From Kribbella qitaiheensis (GTDB lineage Bacteria; Actinomycetota; Actinomycetes; Propionibacteriales; Kribbellaceae): a DNA stretch of 64,000 nucleotides. Positions 1 through 11,479 of the stretch are shown one piece after another; position 1 is the stretch's first letter; every line of letters begins with the position of its first letter. The position numbers and the translations under genes are program-made. The notes below the pieces were generated by a model. The model made no database searches. It was given only the letters and a program-made list of their open reading frames with translations, and had not been told where the DNA came from. The stretch lies in NCBI RefSeq assembly GCF_014217565.1, contig NZ_CP043661.1:3224001-3288000 (forward strand), given 5' to 3'.

Positions 1-1
1 G

Positions 2-832
2 ACGCCTTGTTCGGAGTGGGACGTGCGGGAGCTGGTCAACCACGTCGTCGGCGAGGAGCTCTGGACCGTGCCGTTGCTGGCCGGCCGGACCATCGAGGAC
101 ATCGGCGACTCCCTCGACGGCGACCTGCTCGGCGACGACCCGGCATCGGCCGCGTCCCACGCCGCCCGCGCCGCCCAGAACTCCGTCACCGAGCCTGTAC
201 TACGAGGCGCCACCGTCCAGCTCTCGTACGGCGAGGAGCAGGCGGCCGAGTACGTGTACCAACTGGCCGCCGATCATCTAGTGCACGGCTGGGATCTGGC
301 CGTCTCGATCGGCGCTCCGGCACACCTGGATCCGGAGGTCGTGGACGGGATCGCGACCTGGTTCAAGGATCGGGAGGACCTCTACCGAGGCGGCGGCGCG
401 ATCGGCGCCCGGCTCGAAGGATTCTCCGACCCGACCGCGTCGCTGCTGGGCGCCTTCGGCCGGGACCCGGGATGGACTCCGGCGCACGCGGCGGTGGGGC
501 GGCTCGGTGCGGCGTTCGGACTGGGAGATGTCGACGCGATCATGGCCGAAATGACCTCGGACTGCGTCTTCGAGTCGACCTCACCCGCACCGGACGGGAC
601 CCTTGTGGTCGGGGCCGAGGCCGTCCGCGAGCAGTGGCAGCAGCTGTTCGGCCAGACGGACGGCGCCCTCTTCGAGACCGAGGAGTCGGTCGTCCTGGGC
701 GACCGCGCGATCGTCCGCTGGCGGTTCTCCTGGAACGAAGCCGACGGACAGCGCGGTCACGTTCGCGGAGTCGACGTACTGCGCCTGCGCGACGGCAAAG
801 TCGCGGAGAAGCTCTCCTACGTGAAGGGCTAG
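2..832 (+). CDS. Mycothiol-dependent maleylpyruvate isomerase-family protein fused to a SnoaL-like domain (5' end outside window)
   Basis: The reading frame is open from base 2, so the true start lies upstream. The first residues (TPCSEWDVRELVNHV) match the N-terminal signature of the TIGR03086/MDMPI family, a DinB-like four-helix fold that in characterised members uses mycothiol and a metal. A histidine-bearing helix (YVYQLAADHLVHGWDLA) follows about 90 residues later and fits the same fold. The last 110 residues look like a SnoaL/NTF2-like cone, starting near GLGDVDAIMAEM and ending in a DGKVAEKLSYVKG-type strand. The substrate cannot be told. Its stop overlaps the stop of the convergent gene at 829-1227. 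Confidence 0.7.
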   Translation, partial: TPCSEWDVRELVNHVVGEELWTVPLLAGRTIEDIGDSLDGDLLGDDPASAASHAARAAQNSVTEPVLRGATVQLSYGEEQAAEYVYQLAADHLVHGWDLAVSIGAPAHLDPEVVDGIATWFKDREDLYRGGGAIGARLEGFSDPTASLLGAFGRDPGWTPAHAAVGRLGAAFGLGDVDAIMAEMTSDCVFESTSPAPDGTLVVGAEAVREQWQQLFGQTDGALFETEESVVLGDRAIVRWRFSWNEADGQRGHVRGVDVLRLRDGKVAEKLSYVKG

Positions 833-1227
833 TTGTCCTGCAGGTCGAGGTTGAGGGCGCCGACGAAGAGGCCGGCCTCGGCTTCGGTCATGCCCGTTTC
901 GCTGACCACCATGGCGGTTGCCTGGTGCAGTTCACCGGCTGCCTTCAGGGCCCGGGTCCGCTCGGCGAGGTTGGCGCCGGGCATCCGTAGTACGGGGGTG
1001 TCGCTGATCGGCGGCACATAGCGGCCGAGGCGGATCTCCTCGACCAGGTCGCGCGCCTGGTGGAGGTCGATCTCGGTGCGTTCCTTCACGTACTTCACCG
1101 CGAAGAGAGTCTTCTTGGTGGTGAGCAGGAAGCGGATCTGATCCACGTCCTCGGCGGAGAGCTGCGCCCGCGCGGCGGAGAGGGCAACGTTATCGGCGTC
1201 CTTGCTGCGGCGGCTGAACAGTCCCAT
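829..1227 (-). CDS. Small protein with ribosomal L7/L12 C-terminal-like domain
   Basis: This is a 132-residue soluble protein with no signal peptide or membrane segment. The segment AVKYVKERTEIDLHQARDLVEE resembles the helix-turn-helix of the L7/L12 C-terminal domain (VVREATGLGLKEAKDLVE type). Small actinobacterial proteins of unknown function carry this domain outside the ribosome. The N-terminus is basic and polar, and the C-terminal third contains a Met/Ala-rich helix. It is convergent with the preceding gene and sits about 95 bp downstream of the hydrolase at 1322-2050 on the same strand. Function is unknown; a ribosome- or stress-linked role would be a guess. Confidence 0.6.
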   Translation of the reverse strand: MGLFSRRSKDADNVALSAARAQLSAEDVDQIRFLLTTKKTLFAVKYVKERTEIDLHQARDLVEEIRLGRYVPPISDTPVLRMPGANLAERTRALKAAGELHQATAMVVSETGMTEAEAGLFVGALNLDLQDN

Positions 1228-1321
1228 GGCTCAATCCTTCCAGAACCACCCAACCGACACCGCCGCCACGCAAAGTGCCCCACCTCACAATCACCCTGCG
1301 GTTGGCAGGACGGCGGGTTTG

Positions 1322-2050
1322 TCAGCCGGCCAGGACCTCGAGGAGAACCGGCCACGCCCGGGCACCGAAGGCGCGGTCGGCCTGGTCCGATCCACCGCGC
1401 GCCATCGCCTGCCCACCGGTCTTCGGCTCCTCCCCCGGAAACACGAACCGGTGCCCGGCCTGGGCACCTATCATCGCCCGGGTCTCCAGACTGCCGCGCC
1501 GCAAGGCGATCTGCTCGGCGAACTCCACCGACGGCCACACCTTGTCGTCGCCGCCGGCCATCAGCAGCAGGTCTCCCTTGAACCGCTCGGCCGGGATCCG
1601 GGCCGCCGCGGCCTCGGCGGGGAACATCTTCAGGTGGTGCCGGTAACCGTCGACATAGCTCGGCGGATCGTCGGTCGGCCGCCACCCGGTGTCGAACGGA
1701 ACGAACGGCAACGGCTCGCCCTGCCAGCTCCAATGTGAGGTCTGCACGCCGTTCTCGCTCCAGGCCCAGACGTGGGCGGCCGGCGCGAACCCGACCACCA
1801 CCTCGATCCGGTCGTCCACCGTGCCGAGCAGCAGGGCTGCCTCGGCACCGAAGGAGCTGCCCATCACGACCAGCCGGTCGTTGCGGGCCGCGAGCTCGTC
1901 GAGCGGGAAGGACTCCAGCGGGATCTCGCTGACCCGCTCGTCGAACCACTTCGGCGCGAGGACGTCGTACCCCTCGGCCTGCAGGATCCTGGCGCGATCC
2001 AGATCCGGGATGCCGCTCGAACCGTGCAGCAGCAGGATCCCGGTGCTCAC
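1322..2050 (-). CDS. Alpha/beta hydrolase, BAAT/acyl-CoA thioester hydrolase C-terminal type
   Basis: This 242-residue alpha/beta hydrolase has the oxyanion-region start GILLLHGSSG, a nucleophile elbow GSSFGAEAAL (Ser), an acid segment MAGGDDKVWPS and a late His in GAQAGHRFVFPG. That layout fits the BAAT C-terminal family (PF08840), whose members hydrolyse or transfer acyl thioesters or act as esterases. There is no signal peptide, so it is cytosolic. Its ATG overlaps the stop of guaB3 by four bases (ATGA), so the two are probably translated together. The substrate is unknown. Confidence 0.65.
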   Translation of the reverse strand: MSTGILLLHGSSGIPDLDRARILQAEGYDVLAPKWFDERVSEIPLESFPLDELAARNDRLVVMGSSFGAEAALLLGTVDDRIEVVVGFAPAAHVWAWSENGVQTSHWSWQGEPLPFVPFDTGWRPTDDPPSYVDGYRHHLKMFPAEAAAARIPAERFKGDLLLMAGGDDKVWPSVEFAEQIALRRGSLETRAMIGAQAGHRFVFPGEEPKTGGQAMARGGSDQADRAFGARAWPVLLEVLAG

Positions 2051-3153
2051 CCGACGACGACCTCGACCCGCTGGAACTCCTTGAGCTCCGTGTAGCCGGT
2101 GGTCGCCATCGCCCGCTTCAGCGCGCCGACCAGGTTCATCGTGCCGTCCGGGACCCAGGACGGGCCGAACAGGATCTCCTCCATCGTGCCGGTGACGCCG
2201 ACCTCGACCCGCTCACCACGGGGCAGGTCCGCGTGCCAGGCCTCGGCGCCCCAGTGGAAGCCACCGCCCGGGGCATCGCTCGCCCGGGCCAGCGGGGAGC
2301 CGACCATCACGGCGTCCGCGCCACAGGCGATCGCCTTGGCCACGTCGCCCGACCGGCCGACCGAGCCGTCGGCGATGACGTGCACGTATCGCCCGCCGGA
2401 CTCGTCCATGTAGTCCCTGCGGGCCGCCGCGACATCCGCAACCGCCGACGCCATCGGCACCGCGACACCGAGCACCTTGCGAGTCGTGTGCGCCGCGCCA
2501 CCGCCGAAGCCGACCAGTACGCCGGCGGCGCCCGTCCGCATCAGGTGCAGTGCGGCCTGGTGGGTCGCGCAGCCGCCGACGATGACGGGGACGTCGAGGT
2601 CGTAGATGAACTGCTTGAGGTTGAGCGGCTCCGCCTGGCCCGAGACGTGCTCGGCCGAGACCGTCGTACCGCGGATGACGAACAGGTCGACGCCCGCGTC
2701 CACGACGTGCTTGGCGAACTGCTTGGTCCGCTGCGGCGACAACGCGCCGGCCACGGTCACCCCGGAATCGCGGATCTCCTGCACCCGCTGGGAGATCAGC
2801 TCGGGCTTGATCGGCGCCGAGTAGATCTCCTGCAGCCGGTGCACGGCCTGCTCCCGGCTGAGGCTGGTGATCTCCGCCAGCAGCGAGGTCGGGTCGTCGA
2901 AGCGGGTCCAGAGACCTTCGAGGTTCAGCACGCCGAGGCCGCCGGCCTTGCCGATCGCGATCGCGGTGGCCGGTGACATCACCGAGTCCATCGGCGCGGC
3001 CAGGATCGGCAGCTCGAACCGGTACGCGTCGATCTGCCAGGCGACCGAGACCTCCTCGGGGTCCCTGGTCCGCCGTGACGGCACGATCGCGATGTCGTCG
3101 AACGCGTAAGCCTGCCGACCCCGCTTGGCGCGGCCGATCTCGATCTCGGTCAT
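2047..3153 (-). CDS. guaB3: GuaB3 family IMP dehydrogenase-related protein
   Basis: This 368-residue TIM-barrel protein belongs to the IMP dehydrogenase/GMP reductase superfamily but lacks the CBS-domain insert found in GuaB. It opens with EIEIGRAKRGRQAYAFDDIAIVPS and contains LPILAAPMDSVMSPATAIAIGKAGGLGVLN, typical of the actinobacterial GuaB3 branch usually encoded near guaB. Where the catalytic Cys loop of a true IMPDH would be, the sequence reads GFGGGAAHTTRKVLG, without the GSICTTR signature, so IMP oxidation is doubtful. The phosphate-binding segment (VIADGSVGRSGDVAKAIACGADAVMVGSPLA) is intact. The full guaB gene lies 2 kb upstream on the same strand. Confidence 0.9.
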   Translation of the reverse strand: MTEIEIGRAKRGRQAYAFDDIAIVPSRRTRDPEEVSVAWQIDAYRFELPILAAPMDSVMSPATAIAIGKAGGLGVLNLEGLWTRFDDPTSLLAEITSLSREQAVHRLQEIYSAPIKPELISQRVQEIRDSGVTVAGALSPQRTKQFAKHVVDAGVDLFVIRGTTVSAEHVSGQAEPLNLKQFIYDLDVPVIVGGCATHQAALHLMRTGAAGVLVGFGGGAAHTTRKVLGVAVPMASAVADVAAARRDYMDESGGRYVHVIADGSVGRSGDVAKAIACGADAVMVGSPLARASDAPGGGFHWGAEAWHADLPRGERVEVGVTGTMEEILFGPSWVPDGTMNLVGALKRAMATTGYTELKEFQRVEVVVG

Positions 3154-3188
3154 AAGGTCAGCCTACCGATCGGAACATCCGCCGACGG

Positions 3189-3886
3189 TCAGTGGGCCTG
3201 CAGCTGATCGATCCAGGATTTCAAACCCGGGCACCGCTCGATCACGGCTTCAAGTCCCGCCTCCCGGATCACCTCGATACCGTCAGTGACCTTGTCATAG
3301 TCAGGCCAGCAGCGCAGTACCCGTTTCGAGGGCGCGGTCAGTGGCGAGTCGTTCAGCAACTCGACATCCCCGCCAACGATATCGACTTCAGCGTTGAGCT
3401 TCGTAGCGACTGCCCGCTCGCCCAGGACAGCAGTTGATCCCATCGCCGCGGCGATGACCCAAGTCTCGAACTCATGCAGTACTACGTTCGGAACGAAGCG
3501 TCGATGATCGATTGTCGCGGCCATAGCCTGAACGCGTTGCTCGGCACAGCCGCGCGGCTGATGCGGGCGTGCACAACAGTCGGCCCCTGGCGCGTCCCAG
3601 GGGTAGGCGTAGAAGTCGACCAGGATCGATACCCAACTGAACTGCTTCGCCCCGAGCAACTTTCTGAGGTCGCTCTCGTAGTGCCGCCAGCTACCGCCAC
3701 CACGGAACGCCGTACCGTCAGCCAGCCGGGACGTCTTGACGATGACCGGCTTGACGTAGATATCGAATTGCTGCAGATACCTTGACGTAGATATCGAATT
3801 GCTGCAGATACGGAGCCAGGATCTCGCCGACAAAGGCAGATTCAGTCTGCCCCTCGACCACCAGGGGCGATCTGACGCAATCCCAT
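3189..3886 (-). pseudogene. DUF4276 protein (AAA-ATPase partner), disrupted by a 31-bp tandem duplication plus a frame slip
   Basis: The C-terminal two thirds read openly from YLQQFDIYVKPVIVKTSR to the end and match DUF4276, small proteins often paired with an OLD-like or AAA ATPase in possible defence modules. The expected N-terminus (MGLRQIA, then LVVEGQTESAFVGEILAPYL) is present but split over two frames. One extra C sits in a CCCC run near 3866, and a 31-bp unit is exactly duplicated at 3750-3811. Removing the duplicate and the extra C gives a continuous 221-residue frame starting at the ATG at 3886, which overlaps the ATPase stop as TGATG. As sequenced, the gene cannot make a full product. 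Confidence 0.7.
3750..3811. repeat. Perfect 31-bp direct tandem duplication inside the DUF4276 gene
   Basis: The unit at 3750-3780 is repeated base for base at 3781-3811. Because 31 is not a multiple of three, the duplication shifts the DUF4276 reading frame. The unit encodes YLQQFDIYVK in the correct frame. It could be a recent slippage event or a small assembly artefact. Confidence 0.95.
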
Positions 3887-5015
3887 CAGCTCCACGCACG
3901 CGGTGAGTCGTCAGGACGCGGTCGACCGCCGAGCAGATTCTTCTCCCAGAGCTCACCCAGGGAGTAGTCGGCCAGCCAATCCTCCAACGCGGCCGGATCC
4001 GGGCGCTGGATCTGCGTGCCTGTGCTGGTTCGTTCGACGATCGCGACTTCCTCGACGCCGAACTGCTCCAGCAGTGTCACCGACTGGGTGGCGGCAATCA
4101 CCCTTCGATCGCTCGCCGCCCGCCGAAGTAGTGCGGCCAACTGGTGGATCGCGAACGGATGCAGACCGAGCTCGGGCTCATCCAGCACGATGGTGCCCGG
4201 AGCATGGTCTTGCAAGAGGAGAACAGACAGGCAAACAAATCGGAGGGTGCCGTCGCTGAGGTTGTCGGCGGAGAAGACCGAGTCCAGCCCACGCTCCCGC
4301 CAACGGAGCCGGATCGCGTTGCCTCGGGTTCCAGGACGAAGTCGTCGAAGTACGGCGCGACAGTGCGGACGGCCGGGATGACCCGGCGATAGCTCGACGG
4401 CTCCTCGGTCCGAAGCCGAAGCAGTACTGCGGCCAGGTTGCGCGCGTCCGGCGCCAGGTTGTCCGCCGGGTCCACCCGACGTTTGACCGGCGCGTCGGCG
4501 CTGGTGTCGTCGAAGTGGAAGACCCGGCAACCTGCGACGACACCGAGGACGTACGCCGCCTTGGCCTCATGCTCGGCCTCGAAGCGCAACGTGCTCTCCC
4601 GAGTTGCTGCCAACGTGGTCGAGTAGGGCCGCTCGAACCTCGCGCGGTCGTGCAGCAGCATCGTTTCGCGTACCAGGCCGGAGTCGTCGCTCGCAGCCTC
4701 GACCCTGACGTTGTAGCCGTTGGAAATGTTCCCTTGCCATTCACCCCAGACCTCGAGCTCGATCGCGTCGGGAGTCAGGCTGGGGTCCGTCGGCCGATGC
4801 AGGAGCGCGCCGAAACCGCCACCGGTCAGCAGGCTGTCGTTCAGTTGCTGGTCGATGATGCGGCCGAGCATCTCGAAGGCATTGACCACGTTGCTCTTAC
4901 CTGCGCCATTCGGACCGACCAACAGAGTGACCGGGCTGGACAGCTCCAGGACGGCATGACTCAGAGAAGTCAGACCACGAACCTCGAGCATTCGCAGCGG
5001 CACCTCGGCAGCCAT
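3886..5015 (-). pseudogene. AAA/ABC-type ATPase (OLD-like) with one frame break
   Basis: The N-terminal part carries a Walker A motif GPNGAGKSN preceded by MLEVRGLTSLSHAVLELSSPVTLLV, as in SMC/RecF-like AAA_21 ATPases. The C-terminal part, in another frame, carries the signature and Walker B region (LSDGTLRFV, then VLDEPELGLHP) and an H-loop-like ATQS. The switch falls near 4325-4332 (the minus strand reads GAACCCGAGG); one missing base would restore a 376-residue protein. The start at 5015 is chosen for its GGAGG eight bases upstream. It is translationally coupled to the DUF4276 gene. Such two-gene units are suspected anti-phage or DNA-repair systems, but no function is shown here. Confidence 0.7.
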
Positions 5016-5089
5016 TTCTGCCTCCGTCATCGGTAGGTGTCCAGTCTCCCTAGACACTTCACACCTTGTCACAAGACAAAGCGTGAACC

Positions 5090-5119
5090 CTGGATCCTTG
5101 TCCTATTGCAGGGATCCAG
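5090..5119 (-). terminator. Possible terminator hairpin after guaB
   Basis: An 8-bp inverted repeat (CTGGATCC and GGATCCAG) with a 14-base loop lies between the guaB stop and the ATPase start. There is no clear T-tract, so the call is weak. Confidence 0.35.
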
Positions 5120-5129
5120 CTCACGGAAG

Positions 5130-6719
<1,590 letters not shown>

Positions 6720-6811
6720 TCATCCGCAGGCGGCAGGGGACCCCCGGGGCGTCACCGCAAGACCACGCCCGGAGGCGCGGCCTTGCGTCCGCAGTACGGA
6801 GGGACTGGCTG

Positions 6812-8104
6812 TCAGCGTCCGTTCATCGGGACATTGAGGACCGTCAGGATCTGACGGAGCGTCATCCCGGCCATCGAACCGTGCGCCCGGGCGATCGCGG
6901 CGTGCCGGCCCTCGACGTACTTACCGTTCGAGTGCTTGCCCACCTGGTACTTGCCCTTGGCGTAGCCGAGCGCCACCTTGCCGCTCGAATGCTTCGCCGA
7001 GGTGTCCTGCGAGCCGCCGAAGTACTGCTCGAGCCGGGTCGGCAGCTCGGTCGGCTCACCGGTCGGCGTGGGCAGCAGCTCGCTGAGCGTTGGCCCGACG
7101 GACAGATCGCCTGACGGCAGGTCGCTGCCGGCCGGGGTGGTGTCCGTCGCGCCGCCAGGCGTGCTGGTCTGACCGGTGTCGCCGGTCTCGGTCTGGCCGG
7201 TCCCGGTCTCGCCGGTCGATTCGCCCGGCACGGTGGTCGGGATCGTCGTCGGTGCGGCGCTCGGCTCGGTGACCGGATCGCCGGTCGTCCCGTTGTCGCC
7301 CTCGCCGGCCGGCTGGGTCGGACCGCTGGTCGGCGGGTCGATCGGGCTCGGGGTCGGCGACGTCGTGTCCGTCGGCTCAGTCGGAGGAGGCGTCGGCGTC
7401 GTGTCGGTCGGCTCGCCGGTGGGATCGCCGGTCGGCTGCTCGCTCGGATCGGACGGCTGGGTCGGCTCGACCACCGGCGGCTGGACCGGGTCCTTCGTCG
7501 TGGTCGGCTTCTCCACCTGCAGCGGGTACGGCCGGTCCAGCGGCGGCGTCGGCAGACCGGTCAGGTCGGACGGGCCTGCGATGAACGGGTTGTCCTTCTG
7601 CTCGGCGTCCTTGACGGCCTGCTGCTCTTCCTGCTTCTTCTGGTAGTCCTTCTGGACCCGGACGATCTTCGACTTGTCGAAGATCGTCATTCCGTCGAGC
7701 TTCTCCTTCGGGACCGTCGTCTCCGGGCGCAGCCCTTCGACGACCTTCTCGATGACCTTCTCGTACGGCGACAGCGGGTCACCCGTCACCGCCGCGGCCA
7801 CACCGGACACCGACAGCGCGGCGACCGCGACGACACCGAGCGCCAGGCCACGGGCCGCCATCTTGCGAGCGAACGGGTCGTTCACCGGATGCAGCGCGGC
7901 ACAGCGCGCCAGGAAGCTCTCCGGGTCGTCGATCGTCTCCACCGGGAGCTCGTCCATCACCTCGACGGCCAGCCTGAGTTCGGCCAGCACCATCAGGGCC
8001 GGGTCGTGCTCGGCCGCCGCCCAGGCGGTCTCCCCACCGGCTGCGAGCAGGTCGAGCAGCGCGTCATCGGCTTCGATCGCGTCCAGATCAAATCGGTCAC
8101 CCAT
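6812..8104 (-). CDS. rsdA: Anti-sigma-D factor RsdA-like membrane protein
   Basis: The N-terminus (FDLDAIEADDALLDLLAAGG) matches the RsdA sigma-binding region, which in Mycobacterium tuberculosis holds SigD inactive until proteolysis. A single membrane segment lies at about residues 85-105 (LALGVVAVAALSVSGVAAAV). It is followed by a charged stalk and a long Pro/Thr/Gly/Asp-rich extracellular stretch of about 170 residues, ending in a Gly/Lys/His-rich tail. The start at 8104 is set by a strong GGGGAGGAG eight bases ahead of the ATG; a longer upstream extension has no such site. It overlaps sigD by 8 bases, so sigma factor and inhibitor are co-translated, as expected of a regulatory pair. Confidence 0.85.
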   Translation of the reverse strand: MGDRFDLDAIEADDALLDLLAAGGETAWAAAEHDPALMVLAELRLAVEVMDELPVETIDDPESFLARCAALHPVNDPFARKMAARGLALGVVAVAALSVSGVAAAVTGDPLSPYEKVIEKVVEGLRPETTVPKEKLDGMTIFDKSKIVRVQKDYQKKQEEQQAVKDAEQKDNPFIAGPSDLTGLPTPPLDRPYPLQVEKPTTTKDPVQPPVVEPTQPSDPSEQPTGDPTGEPTDTTPTPPPTEPTDTTSPTPSPIDPPTSGPTQPAGEGDNGTTGDPVTEPSAAPTTIPTTVPGESTGETGTGQTETGDTGQTSTPGGATDTTPAGSDLPSGDLSVGPTLSELLPTPTGEPTELPTRLEQYFGGSQDTSAKHSSGKVALGYAKGKYQVGKHSNGKYVEGRHAAIARAHGSMAGMTLRQILTVLNVPMNGR

Positions 8105-8717
8105 GTCGCTCCTCCCCTGCCCTTCGTTCCACCTTTGCCTCATGCCCCACAAACCCCCTGAGCGTATTCAACGCCCGATGCTGTGCGACCCTCACCGCCC
8201 CCGGTGTCATCCCCAGTGCCCGGCCGGTCTCCTCGGCTGACATCCCCGCAACCACCCGGAGTCGCAGGATCTCCCGCAGCTTCTCCGGCAATCTGTCCAT
8301 CAAGCTCATCACGTGCCTGAGCTCCGCATACCGTACGGCGTGCTCCTCCGGCGTCGGCGACTCGTCCGCGCCGTCCGGAAGATCCGGCGTCGACACGTCC
8401 GCCACCGCGAACGCACGCTGGGCATCGGCGACCTTCCTCGCCGCGATGCCGTACACGAACGCCTCGAACGGCCGACCCTCGTCACGGTACCGGCCGAGTG
8501 CGCCGAAGACCGCGACACAGACTTCCTGAGCGACGTCATCGACCATGTCGGCGCCGCCCGGATAAGTCCACAGCCTCGATCGCACATACCGATGGGCAAC
8601 AGCCCGAACCCGGGTCAGCAGATCGTTCAACGCTGTCCGATCGCCACTGCTAGCCAGCGCGGCGAGATCACGCAGATCCACCCGGTCAGGGGTGTGCGGT
8701 ACTTGGACCTCGGTCAC
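8097..8717 (-). CDS. sigD: RNA polymerase sigma factor SigD (ECF-type)
   Basis: This is a 206-residue ECF-like sigma factor. Region 2 spans roughly residues 30-95 (ALNDLLTRVRAVAHRYVRSRL, DMVDDVAQEVCVAVFGAL, RPFEAFVYGIAARKVADAQR). Region 4 spans about 135-185 (LPEKLREILRLRVVAGMSAEETG, then MTPGAVRVAQHRAL). The GTG at 8717 is preferred because a GAGGGGG tract precedes it and the domain begins soon after; upstream ATG codons lack such a site. Pairing with rsdA, and groEL/groES lying upstream, reproduce a known actinobacterial order. The whiB gene sometimes found between groEL and sigD is not seen here. Confidence 0.88.
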   Translation of the reverse strand: MTEVQVPHTPDRVDLRDLAALASSGDRTALNDLLTRVRAVAHRYVRSRLWTYPGGADMVDDVAQEVCVAVFGALGRYRDEGRPFEAFVYGIAARKVADAQRAFAVADVSTPDLPDGADESPTPEEHAVRYAELRHVMSLMDRLPEKLREILRLRVVAGMSAEETGRALGMTPGAVRVAQHRALNTLRGFVGHEAKVERRAGEERHG

Positions 8718-9186
8718 CTCGCCCCCTCGTATCGGACCGGTCAGCCTGCAAGATAGTACGGCCGCCGACCCCGCTTGCATAGTGGCAATCGGTGATGACT
8801 GAGCTTCTTTCACTACAACCTGTCACTACCGCCACGTACAGCGAACAGCCCCCACGCAACTCCTGCCTGCCGGCGGCTGGTCGGGGCATCGCGACGTCTC
8901 CACTGTCGGGCCTGCGTCCGGCCCGAACGGACTCCAGGCACGGCCACAAGCGCGGCAGGAGTGTGGAGGCGGGGTGCTGCGCGGCCACGCTCTGGGGCGT
9001 CTCTGTGCACGGGGGTGAGTGTCCGCCGGGTGAAGGCTGCTCAGCTGGAGCACAAGGGCGCGGTGTGAGGGCCCCGGTCCCCTGCCCCCAGCGCGGGGGT
9101 GTACTTCCCGGAGTACAAGAAGAACTGCCCGGCTGGTCCGAGGACCGGCCGGGCAGTTCTGGTGGTGCGGGTGGAGAAGTGAAGAA
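8718..9186. other. Intergenic region between groEL and sigD
   Basis: No credible gene was found in these 469 bases on either strand: no WhiB cysteine pattern, no tRNA fold, and only compositional open frames. The part next to groEL holds a strong hairpin (9121-9160). The remaining 400 bases presumably include the sigD promoter, but I cannot assign -10/-35 boxes. Confidence 0.6.
9121..9160 (-). terminator. Intrinsic terminator of groEL
   Basis: A 13-bp inverted repeat (AGAACTGCCCGGC and GCCGGGCAGTTCT), extended by an inner GGTCC/GGACC pairing, starts 26 bases past the groEL stop. It is GC-rich and nearly uninterrupted, as is usual for actinobacterial terminators that lack a U-tract. Confidence 0.8.
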
Positions 9187-10854
<1,668 letters not shown>

Positions 10855-10927
10855 TCAGAACCGACTCCGCCCCGGCGCCGGGAATCCGGTCACCGGAGCG
10901 GTGTCAGTCAGGACCTGCGGGCGATCG

Positions 10928-11224
10928 TCACTTGCTGACGATGGCGAGGATGTCGCGGGCGCCCAGGATCAGATAGTCCTGGCCGTCGTACTTGACCTCG
11001 GTGCCGCCGTACTTGGAGTAGATGACCTTGTCACCCACGTTGACGTCCAGCGGGACGCGGTTGCCGTTGTCGTCGATGCGGCCGGGGCCGGTCGCAATGA
11101 CCTCGCCCTCCTGCGGCTTCTCCTTGGCGGTGTCCGGGATCACCAGGCCGGACTTCGTGGTCTGCTCGGCTTCGAGCGGCGCTACGAGGATACGGTCCTC
11201 GAGCGGCTTGATCGTGACCGACAC
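10928..11224 (-). CDS. groES: Co-chaperonin GroES
   Basis: This 98-residue 10-kDa co-chaperonin caps the GroEL ring. It begins [20 protein letters not shown] and carries the mobile-loop region [19 protein letters not shown] and the conserved [19 protein letters not shown]. It is first in the groES-groEL operon, with two CIRCE elements upstream of its start. Confidence 0.97.
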   Translation of the reverse strand: MSVTIKPLEDRILVAPLEAEQTTKSGLVIPDTAKEKPQEGEVIATGPGRIDDNGNRVPLDVNVGDKVIYSKYGGTEVKYDGQDYLILGARDILAIVSK

Positions 11225-11315
11225 TTGCTGACCTCCACGGTCGAGTTCTTCGTGTTTTCGGGGTGAAACAGACGGCCGTACGCCTCTGCCGTCGCGGGGA
11301 TCAGAGGCCGGGCCG

Positions 11316-11342
11316 CTGGCACCCTCGAGTGGAGAGTGCCAA
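11316..11342 (-). promoter_or_regulatory. CIRCE operator 1 (HrcA site) of groES-groEL
   Basis: The minus strand reads TTGGCACTC, nine bases, GGGTGCCAG, a 9-9-9 inverted repeat matching the CIRCE consensus bound by HrcA. It lies about 90 bases upstream of the groES start. Confidence 0.85.
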
Positions 11343-11361
11343 CACCGAATCTAGGCCGCGT

Positions 11362-11388
11362 TTAGCACTCGGTCAACTCGAGTGCCAG
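11362..11388 (-). promoter_or_regulatory. CIRCE operator 2 (HrcA site) of groES-groEL
   Basis: The plus strand reads TTAGCACTC, nine bases, GAGTGCCAG; the left arm is a perfect CIRCE half. It lies 20 bases beyond the first element, so groES-groEL has a double HrcA operator. Confidence 0.85.
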
Positions 11389-11479
11389 AATCTCGCCCCC
11401 GGGAACAGTCCTACCCGATGTCGGGCAGCACGCGAGCCGCCGTGTAGACGATAGGGACCGCCCAGGCAGACTTGGGCGG

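Noticed and set aside
8718..9120. Possible whiB gene between groEL and sigD
   Set aside because: This gene sometimes occurs here in actinobacteria, but no frame shows the four-cysteine WhiB pattern.
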